A stretch of 37,618 nt of DNA from Chloroflexota bacterium (GCA_016219545.1 JACRMH010000002.1:1-37618), one strand, 5' to 3'. Positions 17,158 to 26,254 are shown, counted from the first letter of the stretch. Program-made: numbers and translations. Notes: a model not told the origin generated them from the letters alone.

Positions 17158-18544
17158 ATTCTGTGATTTCCTGCGATATCTTTTTGCTTCCGCCATTGAT
17201 TGAAGCGTCGCTGAATTGCTCGATCAGGGACGCGGCTTGGGCTGATCCTCCATACGAACGCATTTTCTCCCCGATTCTTTTTGCGTTCTCCGCGAAAGTC
17301 GAATCAGCAAGAACATGCTTGACCGTATTTCTCAACTCATCCACGTTGACATGTTTCTCTGGCAGAGAATTCTCGACAGGCACAATAGCTCCCGCACCCG
17401 CGGCCACAATCCGCCGTGCATTGCTTTCCCGCTCCGAGTAAGTCGGTATGATGACCGAAGGCTTTCCCGCATATAAACCAGTCTGGCAGGAACCATAGCC
17501 GCCATGATGAATCAACAAATCACATCTTTCCGCCATCGCCAGTCCCGGCACATACGGCTCATAGCGGAAGTTGGGCGGTAACGGCAGTAGTTCCTTCGGC
17601 AGTGGATGATGACCAGTCGTTAGAATCACCTGCAAATCCTCGTCCGCCAGAGCAGAGATGCAAGCGGATAAAACAACCTCCGAGTCAAGCAAGCCGTTGG
17701 TTGAGGAGTAGTGTGGATTCCCAGAGTACACCCAGACCAGAGGTTTATCCTTATCCAGTTTGTTCACCCAGCCCGGTAATTCCGTCCCTTCTTTTTGCCA
17801 CAGCGCCGGGCCGATATAGGTGACGTCTGCCTGTTCGGGCAGCGGATCTGTCTCCGGCAAACCAACCACAAGGGTCAGGTCGCCTACGCATAGTTCTCCC
17901 ATTTTTTTAACTGACGGTAGTCCATAATCCACAAGAATTTTATTGACAACAGACACGGGCGTGGGGATATCCGCTGGCGGAGTCTTCCACCAGATAAATC
18001 CATCACTATCCGGGTGTGCGTTGGATTGAATCACAGTGACAAGAGGCTTTTTGAGTGCGCGCGCGGCAATCACTGCCATTGGATTCCAAAAGTCTACGAT
18101 AACGTCCGCGTCACAATCTGCCATCATTTGTTTCAAAGCCTCACAATTGGCGCGCACGAAGCCCTCATTCAACATGCCCATCATCGCGCCGGCATGATCC
18201 ATATTCCACACTTCGCTTGTGTTGGGCGCTGACTTGGTGGGCAAGGCTGGAATAAGTTTGCCGAGGAAATTGACGAGATTGCCATAACGCTGTTTATATT
18301 TTCCTGAAGCAATGAATTTAACCAATCCCTTGGCGCTTTGATCCGTTGCCAAAAGATCGTAAAGCGGATGTTTTGGTAAAAGGTTTTCAAAACCCGCTTC
18401 AGCGATCAATTGACTGGGAGCTTTTGCCGTGCTGCAGAAAAATATCGTGTGTCCACGGGTAGCCAATTCGCGCGCAATTGGCAATGACCGTGTCAGCAGA
18501 CCGAGGTCATTGGTAGGAAGTGTAGTGAAAAGAAATTTTGTCAT
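17138..18544 (-). CDS. UDP-glycosyltransferase-like GT1 family glycosyltransferase
   Basis: A 468-residue GT-B fold protein. The N-terminal half starts MTKFLFTTLPTNDLGLLTRSLPIARELATRGH, the usual acceptor-binding Rossmann domain with GH-containing helix. The C-terminal half contains VWVYSGNPHYSS, RYEPYVPGLAMAERCDLLIHHGGYGSCQTGLYAGKPSVIIP and an S-E-R-E-S-N-A-R run; HHGGYGS is the nucleotide-sugar signature (HGG) of MGT/UGT enzymes. These attach sugars to small hydrophobic acceptors such as macrolides or lipids. I chose ATG 18544 because homologues start at this strand; an upstream in-frame ATG is at 18592. The 3' end overlaps the CPBP protease gene. With the nearby ABM-fold, hydrolase and acetyltransferase genes it could be part of small-molecule tailoring or detoxification, but this is inference. 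Confidence 0.88.
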   Translation of the reverse strand: MTKFLFTTLPTNDLGLLTRSLPIARELATRGHTIFFCSTAKAPSQLIAEAGFENLLPKHPLYDLLATDQSAKGLVKFIASGKYKQRYGNLVNFLGKLIPALPTKSAPNTSEVWNMDHAGAMMGMLNEGFVRANCEALKQMMADCDADVIVDFWNPMAVIAARALKKPLVTVIQSNAHPDSDGFIWWKTPPADIPTPVSVVNKILVDYGLPSVKKMGELCVGDLTLVVGLPETDPLPEQADVTYIGPALWQKEGTELPGWVNKLDKDKPLVWVYSGNPHYSSTNGLLDSEVVLSACISALADEDLQVILTTGHHPLPKELLPLPPNFRYEPYVPGLAMAERCDLLIHHGGYGSCQTGLYAGKPSVIIPTYSERESNARRIVAAGAGAIVPVENSLPEKHVNVDELRNTVKHVLADSTFAENAKRIGEKMRSYGGSAQAASLIEQFSDASINGGSKKISQEITEYEHSIN

Positions 18545-18692
18545 TGGAAACTCTTGATTGGTTGTGGAATATCCATAATGGATTACCGTCAAAGCATTAT
18601 CAGTATTTCACAAAAGGATATTCGTAGCAGCAACTTTAGCCGCTTTTTACCCGAACGACTCAAGTCGTTACTACGCTTTCGTGATCTGCTGA

Positions 18693-18998
18693 TTATGAAC
18701 GTCCCACAACCTCATAATGGACGACTGTCGGCTCGAACTCGAGCAGAAAGTCTTTGTCTTCCAGATAATATTTTGCCACTTCCGGATCGTTCCCCGCGAA
18801 TCCCTTAATCGAATCCATGTCTGTCCAAAATGTCATGGTAATGAAGTGAGTGACATCCCCTTCCTGGCGTTCGAGAACATGCACTCTGATGTTGCCCGCT
18901 ACGGATTGATAATCGGGAATGGCCCGCTGATTTAGAAACTCACGATACGCTTGAGCCTTGTTTGTTTCGACACGTCCGTGCCACATTCGTACGATCAT
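18693..18998 (-). CDS. Antibiotic biosynthesis monooxygenase (ABM) family protein
   Basis: A 101-residue single-domain protein with the dimeric alpha/beta-barrel pattern: it begins MIVRMWHGRV and has VHVLERQEGDVTHFITMTFWTDMDSIKGFAGNDPEVAKYY in the middle (split strands and helix near residues 38-77). Such proteins act as cofactor-free monooxygenases or, often, have unknown small-molecule roles. The start at 18998 follows AAGGAGAG. It lies 28 bp downstream of another ABM-like gene on the same strand, so the two are probably co-transcribed. Specific substrate unknown. Confidence 0.82.
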   Translation of the reverse strand: MIVRMWHGRVETNKAQAYREFLNQRAIPDYQSVAGNIRVHVLERQEGDVTHFITMTFWTDMDSIKGFAGNDPEVAKYYLEDKDFLLEFEPTVVHYEVVGRS

Positions 18999-19026
18999 AG
19001 AATCTCTCCTTCACAACGACATAACA

Positions 19027-19359
19027 TTAAACGTCAATTTGACTGTAATATCCCTGCTCCACCTTGATGCCAAGCCGTGTAAACATTTCCTGCGCGTTGA
19101 GATTTATTTCTTTATGCATGGACATGACAACCGGTTTGGCTTTTTCGACAGACTCCATACTGTCCCATTCAACGATGGTTACAACTTTAAACTCACCGTT
19201 TCCTGATGATTGTTCCAACACAAAATCTTGCAGGAAACCGGGAAGTGTTCTGAGGAACTTTTGTGTATGAAGAACTTTTTCAAAAAACTCCTCGCGCGCA
19301 GAAGTCGGAAGGACAAACCTGTCCACGCGATAGACTCGTTGTGATTTATTCGAATTCAT
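19027..19359 (-). CDS. ABM/dimeric alpha-beta barrel family protein
   Basis: A 110-residue protein, related in fold but not close in sequence to the ABM protein that follows. It has VYRVDRFVLPTSAREEFFEKVLHTQKFLRTLPGFLQDFVLEQ-like strands and helices (residues 8-50) and VTIVEWDSMESVEKAK (about 60-75), typical of ferredoxin-fold monooxygenase-like proteins. I chose the ATG at 19359, which has GGGAG upstream; an in-frame ATG lies at 19371. Function unknown. Confidence 0.8.
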   Translation of the reverse strand: MNSNKSQRVYRVDRFVLPTSAREEFFEKVLHTQKFLRTLPGFLQDFVLEQSSGNGEFKVVTIVEWDSMESVEKAKPVVMSMHKEINLNAQEMFTRLGIKVEQGYYSQIDV

Positions 19360-19389
19360 TTTTTCTCCCATTGATTTGTTATGACTTGG

Positions 19390-19695
19390 TTAATTTTGTA
19401 AGACTTTGCGCAGCGTTGAGGCCCATTCATCAGGCATGTCAAAAAAGGAAATATGATGACCTGGGAAAGTAATCATCTCGCAACCGAGTTTTTCAGCCAA
19501 AATAGGGACCGTCTCAGCATAAAACCGCTTTTTCTCCACAGATATTTTCCCATTCGCCATGATCACCTTGACACCATTTTTCTTGATGGTCTCGATATCG
19601 GGTGAATAATTGGTAACAGGTAATAACTCTTGCTTTATTAAGACATTGCTTGTGTTATCTGGACTGATACGAACCTCGTTATATTTTTCGACGAC
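19390..19695 (-). pseudogene. 3' fragment of an alpha/beta hydrolase gene
   Basis: About 101 codons of the C-terminal part of an alpha/beta hydrolase: it begins VVEKYNEVRIS, continues with IKQELLPVTNY, GVKVIMANGK and ends with EKLGCEMITFPGHHISFFDMPDEW, where the GHH carries the likely catalytic His. The nucleophile-bearing N-terminal half is missing. Upstream in the same frame is only the shadow of the intact hydrolase gene, whose stop lies inside this fragment in another frame. A deletion or recombination seems to have joined the 3' end of one hydrolase gene with that of another. No own start or ribosome site is visible. Confidence 0.75.
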
Positions 19696-20575
19696 GCCCT
19701 GGAACGAGATGAGATAGCACCCGCCGCCACATTGGAATGATAAGTAGATGCCCGGCGTCGGGTACCATTTCCAAGCGCGCATTAGGCAGATTCTTTTGCC
19801 ACCAGTTCCCGTGACGTAAATTTGAAACCGGATCCTTCGAGCCATACAGGCAAAGGGTCTTGGCCCGTACTTCCGCAGGTTCGAAGCCCCAAGGTTGTAG
19901 ACAGTAACCGGCAACATCGGCGGCTAGTCCAGCTGTACCTTTTGCAAATGCGGCTTGGAGCATAACTAGAAGACGGTTTGATGCTCCCGGCAAAGCAACT
20001 ACCTTTGCATCGGCGGGACCATACCCAATTAGAGAAAGTAATGCCTCATTTGACGAATCATGAGACAGCATTGAAGAGAATTGAGCTGCAAGCTCTTGGT
20101 GTATTTTGGCAGGTGGAAGATCCCGCAAGTTCTCAAGTACTTGTTTTTGCTCTGCCGGAATCCACGGCACGATTTCATCGGGGGCTGGTGTGCCTATAAT
20201 TACCACCCGATCTACGAGATTAGGGTGTCGAGCTGCAAGGGCGAGAGCGACTCTACCTCCGGCTGACCAACCTGCAACGCCAACTTGCCCGAAATTCGAT
20301 TGTTGAAGAACCTCAGCCAGGTTATCAGCAGACGTGGCGACACTGGCCCACTCATCGCCTTTAACCGCTTCCGAATCTCCGTAACCGGGACGGTCGACGC
20401 TGATGAGTGTTACCTGGCGTTTTGTTGTCTCTTCTGGGTCGGGGTTATAATTACCTGCTCCGGGAGCAGGGTGACAGAAGACAATGGTTTGCTGTCTATT
20501 CCCTTTAGCCAACCGGCGCAGGGCTACTCGACGTCCCGATTTTAATCTGATGATTTCCACTTCATCCATATCCAT
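19679..20575 (-). CDS. Alpha/beta hydrolase
   Basis: A 298-residue alpha/beta-fold hydrolase. HPAPGAGNY carries the oxyanion region, ISVDRPGYGDS follows, GWSAGGRVAL is the nucleophile elbow (Ser near residue 102), GSKDPVSNL supplies the acid and DAGHLLIIP the catalytic His near the C-terminus, so the triad is complete. Start at 20575 is supported by GGAG. The last few residues (PGRRRKI) are read from the neighbouring hydrolase fragment in a different frame, so its original stop codon was lost at a junction near 19690-19705. Substrate unknown; could be an esterase, epoxide hydrolase or lactonase. Confidence 0.85.
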   Translation of the reverse strand: MDMDEVEIIRLKSGRRVALRRLAKGNRQQTIVFCHPAPGAGNYNPDPEETTKRQVTLISVDRPGYGDSEAVKGDEWASVATSADNLAEVLQQSNFGQVGVAGWSAGGRVALALAARHPNLVDRVVIIGTPAPDEIVPWIPAEQKQVLENLRDLPPAKIHQELAAQFSSMLSHDSSNEALLSLIGYGPADAKVVALPGASNRLLVMLQAAFAKGTAGLAADVAGYCLQPWGFEPAEVRAKTLCLYGSKDPVSNLRHGNWWQKNLPNARLEMVPDAGHLLIIPMWRRVLSHLVPGRRRKI

Positions 20576-20754
20576 CTTACACTCCGATTAAGACTACTGC
20601 ACAAATCAAATTTGGCGAGCGTCTACGTTACCCGCTGGTGGGCGAGACGAGATAACGCCCTACTTCAAGCCACGAAAACTGACTGAAAACGGAATTCTGC
20701 CAAAAAACGTGGCGAATCCCAGTTGTCCACTGTACGCCATGTAAGTGGCAAAAC

Positions 20755-21348
20755 TCATTTACGGGATTGAGTCTCATTCTTTAGCTCTCGACGCATGACC
20801 ACACGACCTGGAGACGGTGTTCGTTTCACTTCAAACCCACACGAAGAAAACAATGGCTCAAAGCCAACTTGTATATCGCCGCTTGAGCGTCTTTTGGATT
20901 CCGAGAATGGAAAGCCTTCAATCGCAGTCGCACCGTTTTCTTTCGCAAGATCGACCGCTGCTTCAAGAAGGGCCTGACTTACACCATGTCCCCGTACATC
21001 TTTGCGCACAAAGAGACAAGGCACCAGCCAAATATCAGAGTCGCTTTCTACATCTCCTCCTCTGTACGTGGGTGTTTTCAAGGCACGAACATAGCGTGAC
21101 CTTGGTCCTGTTGCGCACCAACCGACAGGTTCCTCACCTTGATAGGCCAGTAGCCCGAGTGGATGTTCACTTTTGGCAACGAGATTGCAGAAACTGGCAC
21201 GATTCCCTTTGCTCCCAGCAGAGTGAAAGTCTTTCACCGGGATGATGAACCACATACACCAACAGTCATTCGTGATCTTTTCGGTGCCAAATAGCTTTGC
21301 TATATCATCAATCAAATCACTCGTTACCTTCTCAATTCTAAGAATCAT
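20755..21348 (-). CDS. GNAT family N-acetyltransferase
   Basis: A 197-residue acetyltransferase. The acetyl-CoA-binding motif A appears as VPCLFVRKDVRGHGVSQALLEAA (about residues 107-130), with the R/Q-x-x-G-x-G/A variant RGHGVS. N-terminal WCMWFI and GWCATGPR match a group of GNAT enzymes of unknown substrate. I take ATG 21348, seven bases after GGAG; an in-frame ATG at 21360 lacks a site. It stands alone, with about 180 bp to each neighbour. Confidence 0.85.
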   Translation of the reverse strand: MILRIEKVTSDLIDDIAKLFGTEKITNDCWCMWFIIPVKDFHSAGSKGNRASFCNLVAKSEHPLGLLAYQGEEPVGWCATGPRSRYVRALKTPTYRGGDVESDSDIWLVPCLFVRKDVRGHGVSQALLEAAVDLAKENGATAIEGFPFSESKRRSSGDIQVGFEPLFSSCGFEVKRTPSPGRVVMRRELKNETQSRK

Positions 21349-21521
21349 CACTAACTCCATTTAGAATACAATCTGTCCATGGGTTATTTGTAACCAGCAT
21401 TTCCTTCGAATGCGTGTGTTGATCTCAAGCGGCTGTCTGAATAAGAAAATCAAAATGCTTTTGCTGCCCAACTATATATTTACCTGCTGTCTCATTTTCT
21501 TCCGAGCGCCCGACATCTGAC

Positions 21522-21953
21522 TTATTCGGCAATTGACTCCAGCTTGACCTTGAAGCCGAGTTGTCTAAAAACCGTCAAGCCGTTTTCCTCGCCCCAATGC
21601 TCGACGATCTTGCCGTCTGCGATGCGGACAATGTAAATTCCCGTGAGATTGACCCGCCTGCCGGTGGCAAGTATTCCCCAAATGTTGCCGGTATGTGTGC
21701 CGGTCATTGTGACGCGTGCCACCACTTTGTCACCTTCGGCGATTAAGTCTTCAATGTTGGTGTGATAATCCGGCATTCCGATCAGCGTAGTCTGATGCAC
21801 AGCTTTTGCGCCCTCAAGACCGGGCGGCATGCCGGAGATGATATTGGGTGTGAGCACATCGGCGACGACTAATTCGGCTAAGGCGTCGAAATCGCAATTG
21901 TTGTAAGCCTCTTGATACCTGCGGACGATATCCTTATTTTCTTCAATGGACAT
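21522..21953 (-). CDS. SnoaL-like ester cyclase family protein
   Basis: A 143-residue NTF2-like protein. It begins MSIEENKDIVRRYQEAYNNCDFDALAELVVADV and has GMPDYHTNIEDLIAEGDKVVARVTMTGTHTG in the middle, the usual signature of the SnoaL-like/ester cyclase group; IVEHWGEENGLTVFRQLG is the typical C-terminus. The fold gives a hydrophobic pocket; most bacterial members have unknown substrates. Start at 21953 follows GAGGAAAAG. Single gene. Confidence 0.85.
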   Translation of the reverse strand: MSIEENKDIVRRYQEAYNNCDFDALAELVVADVLTPNIISGMPPGLEGAKAVHQTTLIGMPDYHTNIEDLIAEGDKVVARVTMTGTHTGNIWGILATGRRVNLTGIYIVRIADGKIVEHWGEENGLTVFRQLGFKVKLESIAE

Positions 21954-22122
21954 GTCTTTTCCTCTTGAAAGCAAAAAGAACCTTTGCTATTTCAAAACTG
22001 ACTATTCAGGTTTGTGGATGAAGAAAGTTTAAATCAGCATTGGTGTTTGGAAAAGAACCAGTTATTGATTAAATAATGGTACCGCTTCATATCCCCCAGT
22101 AAGAGCAATTGACAACACGTAC

Positions 22123-22143
22123 CGCGGCATGAATTTCGCCGCG
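22123..22143. terminator. Hairpin downstream of the MocR-like gene
   Basis: A 6-bp all-GC stem (22123-22128 with 22138-22143) and a 9-nt loop, 12 bp after the minus-strand stop codon. There is no T-run on the minus strand, but on the plus strand it is followed by TTTATTATTTTTA. It may be a weak terminator. Confidence 0.4.
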
Positions 22144-22154
22144 CTTTATTATTT

Positions 22155-23624
22155 TTACATGGATTGCAGCACAGCTTTCAAGCGACGGACTCCATCCTTT
22201 ATTTCCAGCGTCTTATATCCGCCATAGCCGATGAGCACTCCCTTGCGCGCTAACGGTTCCATGCAAAAGCCGGAAATAGGCAAAATGCCAAGTCCATGCT
22301 CAGCCGACTTACGCGCCAGTGCTCTATCATCCATCCCTTCAGGGAGCCAGCCAATGCAGCGCAGACCCGCCTGCGGCGAATCCATTTCCAATGGCAATTC
22401 ACTGACCGCTTTAAGAAGCGTGGCGCGGCGTTCCGCATAAAGGATTCGCATTCGCCGCAGATGGCGGGCAAAGTGACCTTCGGCTATGAAATCAGCGAGC
22501 GCGGCTTGTTCCAGCACAGGAGCATGGATGTCGAGGTGGCGGCGCACCGTCAGAAATGGATCAACCAACGGCGGGGGAAGAATCAGGTACCCAATCCGCA
22601 AAGATGGAAAAAGCACTTTGCTAAATGTGCCGATGTAAATCACACGACCCGCGTCATCCAGCCCTTGCAAAGCCGCCAGCGGACGTGCCGCAAAACGATA
22701 TTCGCTGTCGTAATCATCTTCAAGAAGATAGGCATCGGCACGTTTTGCCCAATCCAATATTGCCAATCGCCGCGCCAGACTCATTGTGACGCCCAAAGGA
22801 TATTGATGCGATGGAGTGAGATAGGCCAGCCGTGCTTTGGGAGCGCGTGCGATTCCCTCTTCCACGATCAATCCCTCCCTGTCAATTGGTACTGGGACGA
22901 TATGAGCCTTCGCCCCGATGAACGCGCCTCGCGCGCCGAAATAGCCTGGGTCCTCCAACCAGACAGGATCGCCAGCGTTGAGCAACATGCGTGATGTCAG
23001 ATCAAGCGCGCCCTGCGAACCAGATACGATGACAATTTGTTCTGGCGTGCAATGAACCTGACGGGAGACCGTAACATGAGCTGCTATCGCCTCCCGCAAC
23101 GGACGATACCCAGCCGCATCCTGGTATCCGTAATTTTTTTCGGACATGTACCTGGCTTGTTTGATAACAAGTTGTGACCAAAGTTTGTAGGGGAAGGCAT
23201 CCAAAGCTGGCGCATCAGGGAGAAGCAGGCGCAGGGTTCTGGTAATTGGCAGTGACACAAATGTGCGGGATAACTCCATTTGCGATTTGGCATGATCTGA
23301 AAATATTGATTGAGACGGCTCGATGTGGTTCTGTGGGGTGTCATGATTTTGCGGCGTTAACAGAAGATCGGGCAAAACACGCGCGACAAATGTTCCACTC
23401 CCTTCCGAGGACTCGAGATACCCTTCTGCTGTCAATTGCCTGTATGCGTTCAGGATGGTATTGCGCGACACCCCAAGTTCATCTGCCAGCGCGCGGGTGG
23501 ATGGCAATTTCGTCCCGCCTTTCAATTCCCCAGAAAGGATCGCTGTCCGCAAATGGGTGTAGATTTGCTGGTAGAGCGGAGCATTTAAATCAGGATGAAA
23601 TAGGTTACCTTTAAATAGGGTCAT
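22155..23624 (-). CDS. MocR/PdxR family transcriptional regulator (GntR HTH + aminotransferase fold)
   Basis: A 489-residue chimeric regulator. Residues 12-82 are a GntR winged helix (APLYQQIYTHLR, LPSTRALADELGVSRNTI, GYLESSEGSGTFV). Residues 120-489 are a class I aminotransferase-like domain; K336 in GTFSKVLFP is the expected PLP-binding lysine, and EDDYDSEYR near 302-310 holds the conserved Asp-Tyr. MocR proteins use PLP, sometimes with an amino acid, as effector to control vitamin B6 or amino-acid genes. No pdxST gene is adjacent; the target is unknown. GAGGT precedes the ATG at 23624. Confidence 0.92.
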   Translation of the reverse strand: MTLFKGNLFHPDLNAPLYQQIYTHLRTAILSGELKGGTKLPSTRALADELGVSRNTILNAYRQLTAEGYLESSEGSGTFVARVLPDLLLTPQNHDTPQNHIEPSQSIFSDHAKSQMELSRTFVSLPITRTLRLLLPDAPALDAFPYKLWSQLVIKQARYMSEKNYGYQDAAGYRPLREAIAAHVTVSRQVHCTPEQIVIVSGSQGALDLTSRMLLNAGDPVWLEDPGYFGARGAFIGAKAHIVPVPIDREGLIVEEGIARAPKARLAYLTPSHQYPLGVTMSLARRLAILDWAKRADAYLLEDDYDSEYRFAARPLAALQGLDDAGRVIYIGTFSKVLFPSLRIGYLILPPPLVDPFLTVRRHLDIHAPVLEQAALADFIAEGHFARHLRRMRILYAERRATLLKAVSELPLEMDSPQAGLRCIGWLPEGMDDRALARKSAEHGLGILPISGFCMEPLARKGVLIGYGGYKTLEIKDGVRRLKAVLQSM

Positions 23625-23689
23625 GGCTTACCTCAGGGTATCAAGTCTGCCAGTTAAATGGATTGGGTGTGTTTCATTTCAGTTGAAAC

Positions 23690-23743
23690 CGTCCCGAAGG
23701 TTGGCAAAAACGGCAAAATTTTCTCGGCAAAACCTTCGGGACG
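23690..23743. repeat. CGTCCCG-AGGTT inverted repeat (copy 1)
   Basis: Arms CGTCCCGAAGGTT (23690-23702) and its exact complement (23731-23743) form a 13-bp stem with a 28-nt loop. Flanking sequences (about 23667-23689 and 23750-23775) also match loosely in inverted orientation, so the element is longer. It lies between the MocR and DinB genes, upstream of MocR. A second copy with a compensatory base pair lies between cbbL and cbbS. Confidence 0.8.
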
Positions 23744-23801
23744 TTCTTTCTGCAACTCATTTGAAACGCACCTAAATGAATTTGGATTGGTGAACTGAAA
23801 A

Positions 23802-24296
23802 TTATATTGCCAATGCGATTTGGATTTGCTGAATGTGTCCATGCCCGTGCCTGGCGTAGGTCTCGATAAAATGGTCAATGGAAAGTTCGCCCATTTCAGG
23901 GTGAATTCCGACTCGCGCAAAATCATCTGGGTTGAGTTGAGTGAACAGCGTTGACCAGCGGGTGTGAAGTCCACGCAGGATGGATAGGGAGGCGGTGACA
24001 TCTGTTTGTTTCGCGTCGTCAAGTTCCGCCCAGGCTTCCTGTTCCCATGTTTTGAGAGTCGGGCGGTCTTCTGTCAGAATCAATTTCATTCGAGTATAGG
24101 CGTGGATGTGCGAATCAGCCAGATGATGAATCGTCTGCGCGATGTTCCAGTCGCCGTCGAGAGTCGGGTGTTCGGGTGGACAAGCCAAATGGAGCTGATC
24201 AATTGTCAGATTAAGAATGATGCGTTCCAAGTCGCTGGGGAAATTTTTTATTTTGGTAATGCAATCCTGTCGCTGGGCAGTTGTCAGTGTGGTCAT
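23802..24296 (-). CDS. DinB/YfiT family metal-dependent protein
   Basis: A 164-residue four-helix-bundle protein. Likely metal ligands are His in TIHHLADSHIHAY (about residues 56-66) and in ETYARHGHGHIQQI near the C-terminus, as in YfiT/BstA-like thiol transferases. The family includes bacillithiol- or mycothiol-dependent S-transferases and proteins of unknown role. AGAGG precedes the ATG. It begins 9 bp after the stop of the WYL regulator gene, so they form an operon. Confidence 0.85.
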   Translation of the reverse strand: MTTLTTAQRQDCITKIKNFPSDLERIILNLTIDQLHLACPPEHPTLDGDWNIAQTIHHLADSHIHAYTRMKLILTEDRPTLKTWEQEAWAELDDAKQTDVTASLSILRGLHTRWSTLFTQLNPDDFARVGIHPEMGELSIDHFIETYARHGHGHIQQIQIALAI

Positions 24297-24305
24297 TTTT
24301 CCTCT

Positions 24306-25247
24306 TTATTGCGCTGCAAGTTTTTCGGCAAGATGATGTAAGGCGACGCGCAAGTCATCTGGTTCGCGCACTATGAAGTCGAAAGAAAATTTTGCCAGTT
24401 GACGCGCGAGCCAATCCAAGTCGTCGGTGCTTCCGCGCAACAGCACGCCGTCATCAAAAGGCTCCAGCACGCCCAACACATCCATGATTTCTTCTTTGGC
24501 GGAGGCGAGGTCTGTTTGCAAAAATATTTCAAACGTCAAACTTCGTGGCACGCTGGCAATCGCTTGCACAACATGTGCCATCGCATCGAATTGTTCAGGC
24601 GGCTCGAACGTTGCGTCGGTCAAGTCAACTTGCGACACACGATCCAATCGAAAGGAACGCAGCGCCTTGCGAAGGTTGCACCAACCAACGGCATACCACT
24701 TGCCCTGATGATAAGCCAAACCATACGGATCGAAATCGCGCTCGGTCTCATCGCCTGTGCCAGATTGATACAGCAGATGCGTTCGCCGCCGCAATTGAAC
24801 GGCACGACTCAAAGTCAGGATGACTTCGCTGGATGACGCCAGCGGACTCTTGCGCCAATCGAACGCGACCGCCTCTGCCAACGCCCGAAACTGATTCTGT
24901 AACTCAAGCGGGAGTAAACGCTCAAGCTTGGCTCTGGCGCTCTCGATTGCAGGCGTGATTTCCGAGAGACTCAAATGCTCCACTGCCAGAAGTCCAAGCG
25001 CAAGGGACAGGGCTTCGGTGTTGGTGAAGATCATCGGCGGCAACTTGCGACCCACGCCCAATTCATACGCGCCATAGCGTCCGCGCTCGGCGATGATCGG
25101 GATGCCCAAGTCTTGCAGAATGGTGATGTAGCGCCGCAGCGTGCGGATGTTCACTTCCAGCCGTTGCGCCAACTCCACTCCCGTTAAGCGGCGGTGAGTC
25201 TGCAACAATTCCAATACTGCCAGTACGCGTGTAGTGGGGTGATACAT
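24306..25247 (-). CDS. HTH-WYL domain transcriptional regulator (YafY type)
   Basis: A 313-residue regulator. Residues 1-65 form a winged helix (TTRVLAVLELLQTHRRLTG, RLEVNIRTLRRYITILQDLGIPI). The WYL domain spans about 140-215 with FDPYGLAYHQGKWYAVGWCNLR, and a WCX-like C-terminal extension follows. WYL domains sense ligands, possibly nucleic acid or nucleotides. It is divergent from the VOC and DUF1579 genes and co-directional with DinB, so it may control both sides; that is inference. No clear ribosome site is seen before the ATG at 25247. Confidence 0.9.
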   Translation of the reverse strand: MYHPTTRVLAVLELLQTHRRLTGVELAQRLEVNIRTLRRYITILQDLGIPIIAERGRYGAYELGVGRKLPPMIFTNTEALSLALGLLAVEHLSLSEITPAIESARAKLERLLPLELQNQFRALAEAVAFDWRKSPLASSSEVILTLSRAVQLRRRTHLLYQSGTGDETERDFDPYGLAYHQGKWYAVGWCNLRKALRSFRLDRVSQVDLTDATFEPPEQFDAMAHVVQAIASVPRSLTFEIFLQTDLASAKEEIMDVLGVLEPFDDGVLLRGSTDDLDWLARQLAKFSFDFIVREPDDLRVALHHLAEKLAAQ

Positions 25248-25337
25248 GTTTCAAGTATAACTTTTTATTAGGGCGGTTTCTGCCCTGTTTTGGATTTACA
25301 CTTTGATCAAATCAATTTCAAAACGGAGACGATAACC

Positions 25338-25730
25338 ATGAAAACCTATAAAAACCCCTTTAGCCATATAGACCTGCGTGTTCCAAACATGGAAGCGGCG
25401 CTGCCTTTTTATGAAAAACTTTTGCCTGCCCTGGGGTTCACACGCACATTTCATTCACCCCTATGGATGGTCTTTGCCGCAGACGGCGAGTTGCCCAGCG
25501 CGGCATATTTTGCAATTACGGAAGACCCTGCTCATTTGCCCAATGCCAATCTCGTTGGCTTTTGGGCAGACAGCCGCGAAGAAGTTGACCAGATCGCGCA
25601 ATTGGTGCGGGAGGCTGGTGGAAAAATCAATGATGGGCCCAGGTTGTTTCCCATCAGCAAGAGTTACTACGCGGTTTATTTTGAAGACCCCTGCGGCAAC
25701 AAGTATGAACTTGTCCATCGGCTGGATTAG
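25338..25730 (+). CDS. VOC (glyoxalase/dioxygenase superfamily) protein
   Basis: A 130-residue single VOC module. It shows the N-terminal IDLRVPNMEAALPFYEKLLPALGF beta-alpha-beta unit and the C-terminal YYAVYFEDPCGNKYELVH strand with the usual metal-ligand Glu. The N-terminal His (FSHIDL) and the C-terminal Glu are the likely ligands. Substrate unknown; candidates are glyoxalase-like or resistance functions. GGAG precedes ATG 25338. The DUF1579 gene follows by 29 bp. Confidence 0.86.
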   Translation: MKTYKNPFSHIDLRVPNMEAALPFYEKLLPALGFTRTFHSPLWMVFAADGELPSAAYFAITEDPAHLPNANLVGFWADSREEVDQIAQLVREAGGKINDGPRLFPISKSYYAVYFEDPCGNKYELVHRLD

Positions 25731-25759
25731 TTTTTATCGCTTTAAACACGGAGATTAAT

Positions 25760-26254
25760 ATGAATACATCACCTGCACAAAGCAATGGCTTGCATGATTT
25801 CGATTTCTTTATAGGCAAATGGAAAGTCCAACATCGCCGCCTGAAAGAGCGGCTGGTTGGAAGCGATGATTGGGTTGAATTCGATGGAACATGTGTGACA
25901 CAGAAACTTCTTGATGGTCAAGCCAACGTGGACGATAACGTACTCAACCTTCCGCAAGGTGGCTACCGCGCAGTTTCGCTTCGATCTTATGATCTGGAAA
26001 AGAAGCTTTGGTCTATTTGGTGGTTGGATAGCCGCTCCCCTGGTCATCTTGATCCGCCTGTGGTTGGGAAGTTCGTTGATGGGGTGGGTACATTCTTCGC
26101 GGATGATACCCTTGCTGGCCGCCCAATCCGCGTGCGCTTCCTCTGGACGGATACGCAATCACAGTCACCGCACTGGGAGCAGGCATTCTCAGCTGATAAC
26201 GGAACCACGTGGGAGACGAATTGGCATATGGATTTCACGCACATGGAAGAATGA
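25760..26254 (+). CDS. DUF1579-like protein
   Basis: A 164-residue soluble protein beginning with FDFFIGKWKVQHRRL, the typical opening of DUF1579-type lipocalin-like beta-barrels, and containing LWSIWWLDSRSPGHLDPPVVGKF and WEQAFSADNGTTWETNWHMDF near the end. Biochemical function is unknown. GGAG lies before the ATG. It appears co-transcribed with the VOC gene, divergently from the WYL regulator. Confidence 0.8.
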   Translation: MNTSPAQSNGLHDFDFFIGKWKVQHRRLKERLVGSDDWVEFDGTCVTQKLLDGQANVDDNVLNLPQGGYRAVSLRSYDLEKKLWSIWWLDSRSPGHLDPPVVGKFVDGVGTFFADDTLAGRPIRVRFLWTDTQSQSPHWEQAFSADNGTTWETNWHMDFTHMEE

